Assembly (NCBI GenBank): GCA_008727115.1
Contig: CP044131.1
Span: 1,736,001 to 1,800,000 of the forward strand
From: Comamonas testosteroni
GTDB lineage: Bacteria; Pseudomonadota; Gammaproteobacteria; Burkholderiales; Burkholderiaceae_C
Reading direction: 5' to 3'
Length of the DNA: 64,000 nt
Shown here: positions 45,448-54,315 of the stretch, one piece after another
How the letters are laid out: each line of letters opens with the position of its first letter
Numbering within the stretch: position 1 is the first letter of the stretch
Made by a program: the position numbers and the translations under genes
Notes under the pieces: model-generated
Databases searched by the model: none
What the model was told of the DNA's origin: nothing
Seen by the model: only the letters and a program-made list of their open reading frames with translations

Positions 45448-45876
45448 TCAGTGATCCGGCATGCCAAAAAGATCATGGGCATCCAGCAACTCCCAGGCAA
45501 TGGAGGGGTTGCGCTCCAGTCCTTTGCGTATGGCCGCAGGGATGCTTTGGCGGGTCTTGCGGCACAGGCCGGGCATGTCCGAGAGCACAATCTGGATGCC
45601 GCGCATGGTGCGCACTTCATTGCTGCCCGGCGCAATATGAACCTGCAGGCCTAGCAAGGCGTGGATGCGCTGCTGCATATGCTCCAGGTCACTCAGGCTG
45701 GTGATGTGCTCCAGCCTCAGCAAAAGCTTTTTCTCTTCTTCTCGAGTGAGCTGAAGAATGCGCAGGTCTGCACCCGGTGTGTGCAGCAACTGCTCTCGCT
45801 GACAGTCGCAGGCACCGGGCGGGCATTCAACACGGATAGGCAAGAGAGGCGGCATAAGGGCTGGGAAAGTAGGCAC
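45448..45876 (-). CDS. Hypothetical protein, 142 aa
   Basis: A soluble protein with an N-terminal CPPGACDCQREQLL patch that could bind metal, then a helical central part with acidic-basic runs (LTREEEKKLLLRLEHITSL) and a C-terminal region GLERNPSIAWELLDAHDLF. No family is recognised. It stands alone, upstream of and divergent from metN. Confidence 0.6.
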   Translation of the reverse strand: MPTFPALMPPLLPIRVECPPGACDCQREQLLHTPGADLRILQLTREEEKKLLLRLEHITSLSDLEHMQQRIHALLGLQVHIAPGSNEVRTMRGIQIVLSDMPGLCRKTRQSIPAAIRKGLERNPSIAWELLDAHDLFGMPDH

Positions 45877-46172
45877 TCATGCTAAGCGCTGACGCATGCC
45901 TTGACCAGTCATGAAATGGGCTCAGGCTCGGGGGCATCGCCTGTCAATTGCCCGACTTCTACGTGAATCCACTTGCCCCGGTTGGCGTCAGGTTTGCATA
46001 GACTCAGGCATCATTGAGGGTTACTACTAAAAGTAGGCTGGCTTGATCTGCCTGCTTCTACAAGAACGAAGGCTCGCGTTGCCGCTGCTCAGCGGCGCTG
46101 CTGGCGGGATGGGATCAATCACTTTTTTATAGCTGTATCCGCATTGCTGATGCGCGATAAGCGGTATTTTTC

Positions 46173-47219
46173 ATGATAGAAATTCGGGACTTATCCCTGA
46201 CATACCAAGGCCCCAAGGGCCCGGTGCACGCTCTGCGCGGCATCAATCTAGAGATCGCCTCGGGCGAGGTGTTCGGCATCATCGGTCGCTCCGGTGCGGG
46301 CAAAAGCTCGCTGGTGCGCTGCCTGAATCTGCTCAACCGGCCCACCGAAGGCAAGGTCATCGTCAATGGCCGTGATCTGATGGCGCTGTCCGATGCCGAG
46401 CTGCGCGCCGCGCGTCGCGACATTGGCATGGTGTTCCAGCACTTCAACCTGCTGTCTTCACGCACGGTGTTCGACAACGTGGCTTTGCCGCTGGAGCTGG
46501 CAGGTCTTTCCAAGGACGAGATCGCCAAGCGCGTGACGCCGCTGCTGGAGCTGGTCGGTCTGGATCATCTGTTCGACCGCTATCCGGCTCAGATCTCTGG
46601 CGGCCAAAAGCAGCGCGTGGGCATTGCCCGTGCGCTGGCCAGCAACCCCAAGGTGCTGCTCAGCGATGAGGCCACATCCGCGCTTGACCCTGAAACCACG
46701 CGCTCCATTTTGGACTTGCTGCGCAAGGTCAACCGCGAGCTGGGCGTGACCGTGGTGCTGATTACCCACCAGATGCAGGTCATCAAGCAGATTGCCGACC
46801 GCGTGGCCGTGATCGACGGCGGCAATATTGCCGAGCTGGGTTCGGTCATCGATGTGTTCACCAAGCCGGAGCAGGCCATCACCAAGAGCCTGATCGACGA
46901 GATCGTGCCCCAGCAACTGCCCGAATCGGTGATGACGCGCGTCAGCCAGCTGGCGGCCCAGTTGCAGCCCGGCCAGCAAGGCCAGTTGCTGCGCCTGTCC
47001 TATGCGGGCGAGAGTGCGTATCAACCCATCCTCTCGCACCTGATTCGTGAGCTGGGTCTGGACCTGTCGATTCTGCATGGCCAGATTGACGAGATTCAGG
47101 AGCAGACCTTTGGCTCGCTGGCCGTGTATGCCAGTGGCGAGGCCGCCAAGATTGAGGCCGCCGTGACCCATTTGCGCGCCAGCGGCGTGCAAGTGCAGAT
47201 TGTGCCCAGCAAGGACTGA
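46173..47219 (+). CDS. metN: Methionine ABC transporter ATPase MetN
   Basis: A 348-residue ATPase. Walker [10 protein letters not shown], signature [15 protein letters not shown], Walker [13 protein letters not shown], and a C-terminal NIL regulatory domain (from ~residue 260) that binds methionine and blocks transport when methionine is plentiful. It drives uptake of D/L-methionine with MetI and MetQ. Confidence 0.96.
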   Translation: MIEIRDLSLTYQGPKGPVHALRGINLEIASGEVFGIIGRSGAGKSSLVRCLNLLNRPTEGKVIVNGRDLMALSDAELRAARRDIGMVFQHFNLLSSRTVFDNVALPLELAGLSKDEIAKRVTPLLELVGLDHLFDRYPAQISGGQKQRVGIARALASNPKVLLSDEATSALDPETTRSILDLLRKVNRELGVTVVLITHQMQVIKQIADRVAVIDGGNIAELGSVIDVFTKPEQAITKSLIDEIVPQQLPESVMTRVSQLAAQLQPGQQGQLLRLSYAGESAYQPILSHLIRELGLDLSILHGQIDEIQEQTFGSLAVYASGEAAKIEAAVTHLRASGVQVQIVPSKD

Positions 47220-47224
47220 TAGCG

Positions 47225-47890
47225 ATGTTTGAGAATTTTTCGGAAATGATGCTCCAGCTGCTGCTGGATTCCTTCTGGGAGACGTTGATCATGGTCGGCG
47301 TCTCGGGACTGGTCGGCGGTCTGATCGGTATTCCGCTGGGCGTTTTTCTGCGCTTGACGGATCACGGCGGCATTTTGCAGAACGGCCCGGCCAACAAGAT
47401 CGTGGGCTGGATTGTCAACGCGCTGCGCTCCACGCCTTTCATCATCTTGCTGGTGGCCATCATTCCGGTGACGCGCTTCATCACCGGCTCCTCCATCGGC
47501 ACCTGGGCCGCTGTCGTTCCCTTGACGATTGCGGCCGCGCCCTTCGTGGCCCGTCTGGTCGAGACGGCCCTGCGTGAGGTGGACGGTGGTTTGGTCGAGG
47601 CGGCCCAGTCCATGGGGGCCAGCACCAGCCAGATCGTCTGGAAGGTGCTGCTGCCCGAGGCGCTGCCCGGTATCGTTGCCGGCCTGACCATCAGCTTTGT
47701 CAGCCTGACCGGCTATTCGGCCATGGCCGGTGCCATTGGCGGCGGCGGACTGGGTGACCTGGGTATCCGTTATGGTTACCAGCGCTTCCTGCCCGATGTG
47801 ATGTTGGTGGTGGTGATTATTCTGATCTTCTTTGTGCAGGCCATTCAAAGCCTGGGTGACTGGGCCGTGCGCCGTCTCAGCCATCGCTGA
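47225..47890 (+). CDS. metI: Methionine ABC transporter permease MetI
   Basis: A 221-residue inner-membrane permease with about five helices and the coupling loop EAAQSMGASTSQIVWKVLLP. It starts 5 bp after metN. Confidence 0.96.
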   Translation: MFENFSEMMLQLLLDSFWETLIMVGVSGLVGGLIGIPLGVFLRLTDHGGILQNGPANKIVGWIVNALRSTPFIILLVAIIPVTRFITGSSIGTWAAVVPLTIAAAPFVARLVETALREVDGGLVEAAQSMGASTSQIVWKVLLPEALPGIVAGLTISFVSLTGYSAMAGAIGGGGLGDLGIRYGYQRFLPDVMLVVVIILIFFVQAIQSLGDWAVRRLSHR

Positions 47891-48032
47891 TCACGCTGGA
47901 ACATTACAAAACTTTAAGCTAGGGGGCGTGTGCGCAAGCCAGCGCTGCCCCTAGAATGCAGGTTCAAAATTTTTTTGAAAGGCCACTGCCGCGAAGGGGG
48001 GCCATGTTTTTTTTTTGGATAGATAACAGCAA

Positions 48033-48341
48033 ATGATGGATGGTTTGATTACCGGTCGCCTGACCGGCATTCCCGAGAGCCGCGTGGACCGTAACCGCCG
48101 CCCTTATATGGTGGCCCGTATGCGCGCTAACGCGGGAGATGGTTCCTCGATTCCTGTGAACATCGTCGCCTTTGACAACGCACCCTGCGCCGTGCTGCGC
48201 AGCCTCTCCGAAGGGGATGCGATTGCATTGCGCGGCAGCTTCACGCCCAAGGTCTGGATTGACCGCCAGGAGGAGTCGCATGCCGTGCTCGATGTGGTGG
48301 CGCAGCAAGTGCTGGCAGCGCCCTCGCTGTCGGATCTCTGA
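48033..48341 (+). CDS. Small OB-fold-like protein between metI and metQ
   Basis: A 102-residue protein. The strand pattern GLITGRLTGIPESR, YMVARMRAN, SIPVNIVAFDN, LSEGDAIALRGSFTPKVWI resembles single-stranded DNA-binding OB folds such as SSB or PriB. It has no relation to methionine transport that I can see. A strong terminator follows, so it may be the last gene of a metN-metI transcript or be transcribed alone after the T10 run at 48005-48016. Confidence 0.7.
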   Translation: MMDGLITGRLTGIPESRVDRNRRPYMVARMRANAGDGSSIPVNIVAFDNAPCAVLRSLSEGDAIALRGSFTPKVWIDRQEESHAVLDVVAQQVLAAPSLSDL

Positions 48342-48364
48342 GCGACCGGACGGTACTCTCTTGT

Positions 48365-48399
48365 AAAAAGCCCGCTTTGCAGAAAAGCGGGCTTTTTTG
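48365..48399 (+). terminator. Rho-independent terminator
   Basis: AAAAGCCCGCTTT pairs with AAAGCGGGCTTTTTT across a short loop. It follows the OB-like gene and separates it from metQ. Confidence 0.88.
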
Positions 48400-48537
48400 T
48401 GGCTGTCTTATTGCTGGATTCTCTTCATGGTCAATCCGTTGTTTGCATCTGAGCAATCTGTCTAAGCCGCAGTGCGGCAGGCGTGACAACTGAAGCTACA
48501 TTCAGGGCAATCCTCTTTTTTCGCACAAGGAATTTCC

Positions 48538-49338
48538 ATGTTGAACAAGCGCTCGCTTTTGCGAACCACATTGGCCGTGGCTGCGGCCGGCACGCTGGGC
48601 TTTGCGGCCCAGGCTCAGGACAAGACCATCAAGATCGGCGTGACCGCCGGTCCCCACGCCCAGATCATGGAAGTGGTCAAGAAAGTGGCAGCCAAGAACG
48701 GTCTGGACCTCAAGATCGTCGAGTTTGGCGACTATGTGCAGCCCAATGCCGCGCTGGCGTCTGGCGATCTGGATGCCAACAGCTACCAGCACCGTCCTTA
48801 TCTGGATGCCCAGCTCAAGGATCGCGGCTACAAGATCAGCTGGGTGGCCGATACCGTGAACTTCCCCATCGGCATCTATTCCAAGAAGATCAAGAAGCTG
48901 GCCGACCTGCCGACAGGAGCCAAGTTCGGTCTGCCCAATGACCCCACCAATGGCGGTCGTGCCTTGCTGCTGCTGCAGGGCCAGGGCCTGGTCAAGCTCA
49001 AGGACGGCGCGGGCCTGAAGGCAACGCCGCTGGATATCGTTGCCAACCCCAAGAAGCTCAAGTTCGTCGAGCTGGATGCCGCCCAGCTGCCGCGCTCGCT
49101 GGATGATCTGGATGCCTCTACCGTCAACACCAATTTTGCGATTGCTGCGGGCCTGAATCCCAAGAAGGATGCGATCGCGCTGGAGTCGGCCAAGAACCCC
49201 TATGTGAACATCATGGTGGTGCGCGATGCCGACAAGAACCAGCCCTGGGTGGCGCAGCTGATCAAGTCCTACCACTCCGAGGAAGTGCGCCAGTTCATTG
49301 ACAAGGAGTTCAAGGGCTCCGTGTTTCCGGCGTTCTGA
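48538..49338 (+). CDS. metQ: Methionine-binding protein MetQ
   Basis: A 266-residue NlpA-family binding protein with a signal peptide ending near AAQAQDK; no lipobox Cys is seen, so it is probably soluble periplasmic rather than a lipoprotein. Motifs IKIGVTAGPHAQIMEVVKK, DYVQPNAALASGDLDANSYQ and PNDPTNGGRALLLL are typical. It delivers methionine to MetNI but is transcribed after a terminator, probably from its own promoter. Confidence 0.95.
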   Translation: MLNKRSLLRTTLAVAAAGTLGFAAQAQDKTIKIGVTAGPHAQIMEVVKKVAAKNGLDLKIVEFGDYVQPNAALASGDLDANSYQHRPYLDAQLKDRGYKISWVADTVNFPIGIYSKKIKKLADLPTGAKFGLPNDPTNGGRALLLLQGQGLVKLKDGAGLKATPLDIVANPKKLKFVELDAAQLPRSLDDLDASTVNTNFAIAAGLNPKKDAIALESAKNPYVNIMVVRDADKNQPWVAQLIKSYHSEEVRQFIDKEFKGSVFPAF

Positions 49339-49344
49339 TGGTTA

Positions 49345-49372
49345 CCCCCTGAGGCGCTTCGCGCCTTCCCCC
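49345..49372. repeat. REP-like intergenic element, copy 1
   Basis: CCCCCTGAGGCGCTTCGCGC followed by CTTCCCCC, just after the metQ stop. The same core occurs at 61204-61231 after another ABC binding-protein gene. It contains the hairpin GGCGC/GCGCC. Confidence 0.7.
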
Positions 49373-49455
49373 AAGGGGGACGACAGCTTCGCTGCGCGGC
49401 GGCGCTTGCTTGCTGTCTCTTTGTTGGGGCATGCCTGGTTTGAGGGCATTTGGCT

Positions 49456-49480
49456 AAGCGCTGCACTTGCAGCGCTTTTT
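49456..49480 (+). terminator. Terminator after metQ
   Basis: AAGCGCTGC and GCAGCGCTT form a 9-bp perfect stem, with ACTT as the loop and TTTTT after it. Confidence 0.8.
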
Positions 49481-49498
49481 CTTTGACTCTTGATTTTG

Positions 49499-49576
49499 TA
49501 GCTGCTAGCGCTGGTCTTTGCTTGGTTTTAGGTGATTAATGCTTTGAAACCTATTGTTTTCATGCGCTGGCAGCTA
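49499..49576. repeat. Long inverted intergenic repeat (TAGCTGCTAGCGC type)
   Basis: TAGCTGCTAGCGC at 49499-49511 and GCGCTGGCAGCTA at 49564-49576 are inverted copies with one mismatch, 52 nt apart. Related half-sites are seen at 21211, 26106 and 29124. Confidence 0.6.
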
Positions 49577-49590
49577 TCTTTATTCAAGCA

Positions 49591-50322
49591 CTATTCAAGC
49601 GTCTGAAACCACTCGCCCAACGGCGCACGCGTGGTCTGGGTCTGGTTGACGGGCGCTGATTCGTCGGCCCAGCCCAGGGCCAGTCCGCAGACGATGTGCT
49701 TGTTCTCGGACAGGCCCAGCACACGGCGCACGGTGGCGGGGTAGGAGGCCAGGGCCCCTATGGCGCAGCTGCCCAGGCCCATGGCGGCGGCGGCCAGTTG
49801 CAGGCCGTAGAGCGTCATGCCCAGGTCCATATAGCCGCCGGGGCCATAGTGGGAGTCAATCGTCACGACCAGCGCCACGGGCGCGTCGAAAAAGCGGTAG
49901 TTGCGCGCAAACTGGGCATCGCGTCCGGCGCGGTCGTCGCGCGCTACGCCAAGAGCGCCATACAAAGCCTGGGCCGAAGCCACCTGGCGCTTGCGCAGCT
50001 GCATGGGCATGGGGCGGGGAAAGTAGGCGTAGTCTTCCTGCTCGGGCGCCTGACTTTCAAAGTCCTGTAGCAGGGCTGCTGTCAGCTGCTCGCGCACCGT
50101 GCCGCGCACGGCAATCAACTGGCCGGGCTGCAGATTGCCGCCGCTGGGGGCCTGGCGCGCCGTCAGCAGCAATTGCTGCAGCAGTTCGTCGGGCACGGCA
50201 TCGGGCAGAAACGCGCGCGTGGAGCGGCGCTGCTGCATCAAAGCCATGCCGGCTGGTACATCAGATTTTTCAGGTGTTTTTGCGTTCAAGCCAATGCTGA
50301 GCATGGGGTGGTAGCTATCCAA
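49591..50322 (-). CDS. Nitroreductase-family FMN enzyme
   Basis: A 243-residue protein. RRSTRAFLPDAVPDELLQQL and TARQAPSGGNLQPGQ, then GLGSCAIGAL, are nitroreductase FMN-binding motifs. It reduces a quinone, nitro group or flavin-type substrate with NAD(P)H. It lies 7 bp after the thiolase stop and is the last gene of the six-gene bioMNY operon. The start could also be Met7. Confidence 0.88.
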   Translation of the reverse strand: MDSYHPMLSIGLNAKTPEKSDVPAGMALMQQRRSTRAFLPDAVPDELLQQLLLTARQAPSGGNLQPGQLIAVRGTVREQLTAALLQDFESQAPEQEDYAYFPRPMPMQLRKRQVASAQALYGALGVARDDRAGRDAQFARNYRFFDAPVALVVTIDSHYGPGGYMDLGMTLYGLQLAAAAMGLGSCAIGALASYPATVRRVLGLSENKHIVCGLALGWADESAPVNQTQTTRAPLGEWFQTLE

Positions 50323-50329
50323 AATACAT

Positions 50330-51598
50330 TCAAGATGAGGGCGGCTGGCATTGCACCAGGGTGGCTGCGCCTATGCCTCCGGCTCCGGCGATGGCAGCGA
50401 GCCCCAGCGAAGCAGTCGTTTGCGGCCCGGCCGATGCGCGGGCCTGAAATTCCAGCTCTGCCAGACAGCGCACCAGCGCAATAGCACCCGATGCACCAAT
50501 GGGATGGCCGCGCGCCAGTCCGCCGCCAGCGGTGTTGATCTGCTCGGGCTCGAGCCCCAGTGCGGCGCAGAAGGCCAGGCCTTGTACGGCAAAGGCGTCA
50601 TGCAGCTCTATTGCAGCCAGATCCTGAATGGACAGGGATGGCTGTGACAGCGCAGTTTTCCCTCTTTGCAGAGCCAGGCGTGCAGCGGCAATGGCAGCCA
50701 GCAGCGGGGTTTCGGGGGCAGTACCCACGCTGGCGCTGGCCAGCCAGTGGGCGCGTGGTTGCAAGCCCCATTGCGCACAGGCCTGGGGTGTGGCCAGCAG
50801 CAGCAAGGCCACACCATCGGCTTTGGCCGAAATGGTCAGAGCGCTCAGCGCATGGGCCTTGATGGGATCTGCGCCGTTGCCGTTGTCATTGCTGCTTTTG
50901 GCTTTGCTGGCTTGGTAGTTGCCCTGGGCGACCACCGGCATGCGCGCCGCACGCTCGGGCGTGAGGGCGCGGGGATAGCTGTCATGCGCCAGGTCCGCTA
51001 CCGGCACGATCTCCGCAGTCAGCCGGTTTTGTGCGGCCAGCGCCCGCCGGTGGCTGAGCAGGGCGTATTGCTCCTGCTGCGACCGTGTGAAGCCGTGCTT
51101 CAAGGCATAGTCGGCGGCCGACTGCAGCATGTCCGGGTCTCGCGCTGGGTCAGGGGCAAAAGGTGGGCGTTCATAGCTTTGCGGCAGTTCGTCACGGCTG
51201 AGCGGGCGGGTCTGGCGTATGGGCGAGCGGCTCCAGGCTTCGATGCCGCCCGCAATCACCACCTCGGCCTGGCCGGTTTGTAGCAGGCCGATGGCCATGG
51301 CAACCGCATCCAGCCCCGAGCAGCACTGGGTATCAATGGTGTGCGCCGCGCAGCTATCGGGAAGACCAGCCGCCAAAGACAGCATGCGGGCCGGGTTGCC
51401 GCCTGCGCCCAGGGCATTGCCAATGATCACGGCATCCACGGCCCGAGCGGGCAGGCCGCATTGCTGCAAAAGGGCGTGAAGCAGCGGTGCACCCAGCTCG
51501 TGCGGGGCCAGTTGTGCCAAAGCCGTGCCAGCGGGGGCTATCGGGGCTACTGGGCTGCGTGCCCAGGCAAGGATGGGGATAGGAGAGGGCTGGGCCAT
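50330..51598 (-). CDS. Thiolase-family protein lacking the second catalytic Cys
   Basis: A 422-residue thiolase. ATG 51598 is chosen; a longer frame runs through the upstream gene. Nucleophile Cys92 is in DTQCCSGLDAV, and His residues occur in ELHDAFAVQ and ARGHPIGASGA. The expected CxG motif near the C-terminus is replaced by an Ala (LAAIAGAGGIG), so the usual Cys acid/base is missing and normal thiolysis may be impaired. It follows the AMP ligase by 4 bp in the bioMNY operon, like yhfS in the yhfS-yhfT-bioYB cluster of Bacillus subtilis as I recall it. Confidence 0.88.
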   Translation of the reverse strand: MAQPSPIPILAWARSPVAPIAPAGTALAQLAPHELGAPLLHALLQQCGLPARAVDAVIIGNALGAGGNPARMLSLAAGLPDSCAAHTIDTQCCSGLDAVAMAIGLLQTGQAEVVIAGGIEAWSRSPIRQTRPLSRDELPQSYERPPFAPDPARDPDMLQSAADYALKHGFTRSQQEQYALLSHRRALAAQNRLTAEIVPVADLAHDSYPRALTPERAARMPVVAQGNYQASKAKSSNDNGNGADPIKAHALSALTISAKADGVALLLLATPQACAQWGLQPRAHWLASASVGTAPETPLLAAIAAARLALQRGKTALSQPSLSIQDLAAIELHDAFAVQGLAFCAALGLEPEQINTAGGGLARGHPIGASGAIALVRCLAELEFQARASAGPQTTASLGLAAIAGAGGIGAATLVQCQPPSS

Positions 51599-51602
51599 GG
51601 CT

Positions 51603-53123
51603 TTAACGCTGCAAGGCTTGCAGGGCAGGCAGATCGCTGTCCGTGTTGTGGGAGGGCGAAGCTGCTGCGCCACTCGCCAGCAAGGCCTTGGCGATTTTGC
51701 CGTGGTCGGTCTTGCTGCTGGCGGTTTGCGGCCATTGCGCGCAAACCCACCACTGGCGCGGGACCTTGAAGGCTTCCGTGCGCTCTCGCAGCCATTGATT
51801 GAGCTGCAGTGCGCTTGGGGGCTGAGCAGCGTGCTCTTCTTTCCATTGCACCACGGCATGCACCTGCATGCCGCGCAGGGTGTCTGCCTGCCCGTGCAGC
51901 GATACCTGGGCAATGGCGGGGTGGCTGGCCAGCAGGTTTTCCACCTCTTCGGGAAACAGGTTTTTGCCCTGGGTGACGATCATGCGGCTCTGGCGCCCGG
52001 CCAGGCACAGCATTCCGCGCTCGTCGATATGGCCCATGTCACGCACGGACAACCAGTCGCCATCGCGCAGCACGGCCGTGGGGTCGTGGGCGTCGCCCAC
52101 ATAGTCCATGAAAAGCATGGGGCTGCGGATGTAGATCAGCCCGTCATCGCCATGGCTGCTGGCGGGGTCGGCCAGGCTGTGATCGGTGCTGGGGCGAATG
52201 TCGATGTCCACATTGCTGAAGGGCCTGCTCACGGCCTGCGGGCTGCTGTGCTCATCGGCCTCCATCCAGGCAACGAAACTGGCCTCGGAGGCACCATAGA
52301 ACTCGATGATGCGCGCCTTGGGGAACAGGGCGCGCAGTGCGGGCGTGTGAGCGCGCATCCAGCGTGCGCCGCTGATGGTGATCAGCTCCACGGCCTCCAT
52401 CGGCGGCAGCTTGCGGTGCTGGGCCCATTGCAGCATCAGCAGCAACTGGCTGGGCACGGCCACAAGGCACGGCGTGTGACACTGCGCCAAGGTGCTCAGG
52501 CAGCGCGAGGCCGAGAACTTCTCTTGCATGACCGCGCCGCAGCCATACCAGATGCCTTGCATGGCTCCGAACAGAAACAGCGAGTGCGAGATGCGCCCCG
52601 GTGCCAGCGTGCGCTGGGCGACCACGGGGCCGAAGTCCTGCAGGCCTACGCGAAAGCTCTCCGTCCACGACCGGTGGTGGCGTTTGAAGCCCTTGGGCAT
52701 GCCGGTGCTGCCCGAGGTAAAGCCGGTGTAGAAGGCCGCAGTTGGCTGGGCTTCTTTGAGGAGGCTGGGTTCGGTGGGTAGCCAGCTTTCGATGCGCTGG
52801 CGCACATCGGGCTGCCAGTCTGGGTCCGCCACGGCGGCGCAGCGGCCGCTGTGGATGACGGCCAGAAAGTCCACCAGCCGCTCCAGTGTGGATTGGCTGG
52901 CATCCAGCAGCACCATCTCCGGGGTGCATTGCGCGACCAGGCGAGCAGAGCGCTGCAGCACTTCACGGTGCAATTGGGCAAACGTCCAGCTCTGCGATTC
53001 GTTCTCAAGCGCGATGACCTGGGGGCGGTGTTCGGCCCAGTGGGCCAGAGGCCCGTGCACCAGCTGCCACAGGCCTTGCAGGGGGACATGAGAGGGGGGC
53101 GTGGCAGCGGACTCTAGACTCAT
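51603..53123 (-). CDS. AMP-dependent acyl-CoA ligase, YhfT-like
   Basis: A 506-residue ANL-family adenylate-forming enzyme. ATG 53123 overlaps the bioY stop (ATGA). Motifs: FTSGSTGMPKGFK (P-loop), EFYGASEASFVAW, DGDWLSVRDMGHID and the catalytic Lys region SSKTDHGKIAK. It activates a carboxylic acid as acyl-AMP and probably makes acyl-CoA. The gene order with bioY and a thiolase mirrors the Bacillus yhfT-yhfS-bioYB cluster, suggesting a substrate linked to biotin or its pimeloyl precursor; this is inference. Confidence 0.88.
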   Translation of the reverse strand: MSLESAATPPSHVPLQGLWQLVHGPLAHWAEHRPQVIALENESQSWTFAQLHREVLQRSARLVAQCTPEMVLLDASQSTLERLVDFLAVIHSGRCAAVADPDWQPDVRQRIESWLPTEPSLLKEAQPTAAFYTGFTSGSTGMPKGFKRHHRSWTESFRVGLQDFGPVVAQRTLAPGRISHSLFLFGAMQGIWYGCGAVMQEKFSASRCLSTLAQCHTPCLVAVPSQLLLMLQWAQHRKLPPMEAVELITISGARWMRAHTPALRALFPKARIIEFYGASEASFVAWMEADEHSSPQAVSRPFSNVDIDIRPSTDHSLADPASSHGDDGLIYIRSPMLFMDYVGDAHDPTAVLRDGDWLSVRDMGHIDERGMLCLAGRQSRMIVTQGKNLFPEEVENLLASHPAIAQVSLHGQADTLRGMQVHAVVQWKEEHAAQPPSALQLNQWLRERTEAFKVPRQWWVCAQWPQTASSKTDHGKIAKALLASGAAASPSHNTDSDLPALQALQR

Positions 53124-53716
53124 GCCCGGCCACCAAAGCGCCAGTCCGGCATGCCGCGGGCCACGGTGTGAACAATGATGGCGCACAGCACGCACTTGAT
53201 GAAGTCACCGGGCACAAAGGCCAGGGTCACGGTAAAGGCCTGGCTCAGGCTCATCTTGGCCAGCAGCATCAGGCCCATGACGCCGAAGGCGTGCAGGCAC
53301 AGCAGACCGCCGATGAGCGAGGCCGTAAAAGCACTGAGGGCCGTGCGGCGCGGCGTGCTCTGGGGCAGGGCCGCCATGATGGCGCCGATGATGCAGGCGG
53401 CCAGGGCATAGCCCACCAGATAGCCGGCAGACGGCGCCAGAAAGACGCCAATGCCGCCGCGCCCGCCCGACAGCAAAGGCAGGCCTACTGCGACCGCAGC
53501 CAGGAACAGCAGCATGGACTGCAGACCGCGCCAGGGCCCGAGCATGACGCCGGCCAGCATCACGCCCAGCGACTGGATGGTGATGGGCACGCCCAGGGGC
53601 AGGTCGATCTTGGGGATCAGGCCCATCACGGCCATGAGCGCTGCAAACAGCGAAACCTGGGCCATGGAGCGTGCGCCGCCGCGCGATACGGTGTGAGAGG
53701 GAGTGGTCATCATCAA
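53120..53716 (-). CDS. bioY: Biotin transporter substrate-capture component BioY
   Basis: A 198-residue membrane protein with about six helices. The typical motifs PITIQSLGVMLAGVMLGPWRG, SAGYLVGY and VPGDFIKCVLC are visible. It is the S-component that binds biotin for the BioMN energy-coupling module. AGGAG precedes the ATG. Its stop overlaps the ligase start. Confidence 0.95.
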   Translation of the reverse strand: MMMTTPSHTVSRGGARSMAQVSLFAALMAVMGLIPKIDLPLGVPITIQSLGVMLAGVMLGPWRGLQSMLLFLAAVAVGLPLLSGGRGGIGVFLAPSAGYLVGYALAACIIGAIMAALPQSTPRRTALSAFTASLIGGLLCLHAFGVMGLMLLAKMSLSQAFTVTLAFVPGDFIKCVLCAIIVHTVARGMPDWRFGGRA

Positions 53717-53721
53717 ATCTC

Positions 53722-54315
53722 CTAAAAACCCAGTCTGGCCCAGAGGGCGTCGGCCACACGGCGCGTGGCCTGCAGCATGTGAATCGTCAGTGGTGCAATC
53801 AGGCGCAGGCCGCCACCTTTGCCGGTGCGCAGGCGGTGCGCTTCATCGAGCTTCTTCCATTGCACAAAAAAATGCTCGGTAAAGCGCAGCATCAGTGCAA
53901 TCTGCATGGCCACGCGCTCGGTGGGCATGCCCAGTCGCGCCAGCGGGGCCAGCAGCCATTCGAGCACCTCGACCAGATCGCTGGGGCGGGTGGTCACGGT
54001 CAGGGCAATCCCCAGCGTGGAGGCACAGATCAGGCGCAGGCTGCTCACCGCTGCCAGAGCATGGTTGCCCATGAAGACATGAAAACCCGCCACCAGCAGT
54101 GCGGCAATGATCACCGAGCGCATCAGGCGACGGGCAATGCGTGTGGCCTGGCCCAGCGAGAACCAGAGAATGGCGCAAAGCAGCCCGCAGCCCGCCAGCA
54201 GCACGGGGCTGCTAGTCAAAAAAAGCAGCGTTCCTAGCGCTGCCAGCAGGGCCAGCTTGAGGCCGGCCGGCCAGCGGTGCAGCCAGGTGGGCAGCTCGCT
54301 GTAGAGGCTACCCAT
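53722..54315 (-). CDS. bioN: Biotin ECF transporter T-component BioN
   Basis: A 197-residue membrane protein of the CbiQ/BioN family. The late motifs TTRPSDLVEVLEWLLAP and LMLRFTEHFFVQW followed by a basic coupling segment are typical. It couples BioM ATP hydrolysis to BioY. It overlaps bioM by 8 bp. Confidence 0.93.
   Translation of the reverse strand: MGSLYSELPTWLHRWPAGLKLALLAALGTLLFLTSSPVLLAGCGLLCAILWFSLGQATRIARRLMRSVIIAALLVAGFHVFMGNHALAAVSSLRLICASTLGIALTVTTRPSDLVEVLEWLLAPLARLGMPTERVAMQIALMLRFTEHFFVQWKKLDEAHRLRTGKGGGLRLIAPLTIHMLQATRRVADALWARLGF

Noticed and set aside
45877-46172. SAM riboswitch before metN
   Set aside because: I could not match any SAM-I, SAM-II or related consensus in this leader.
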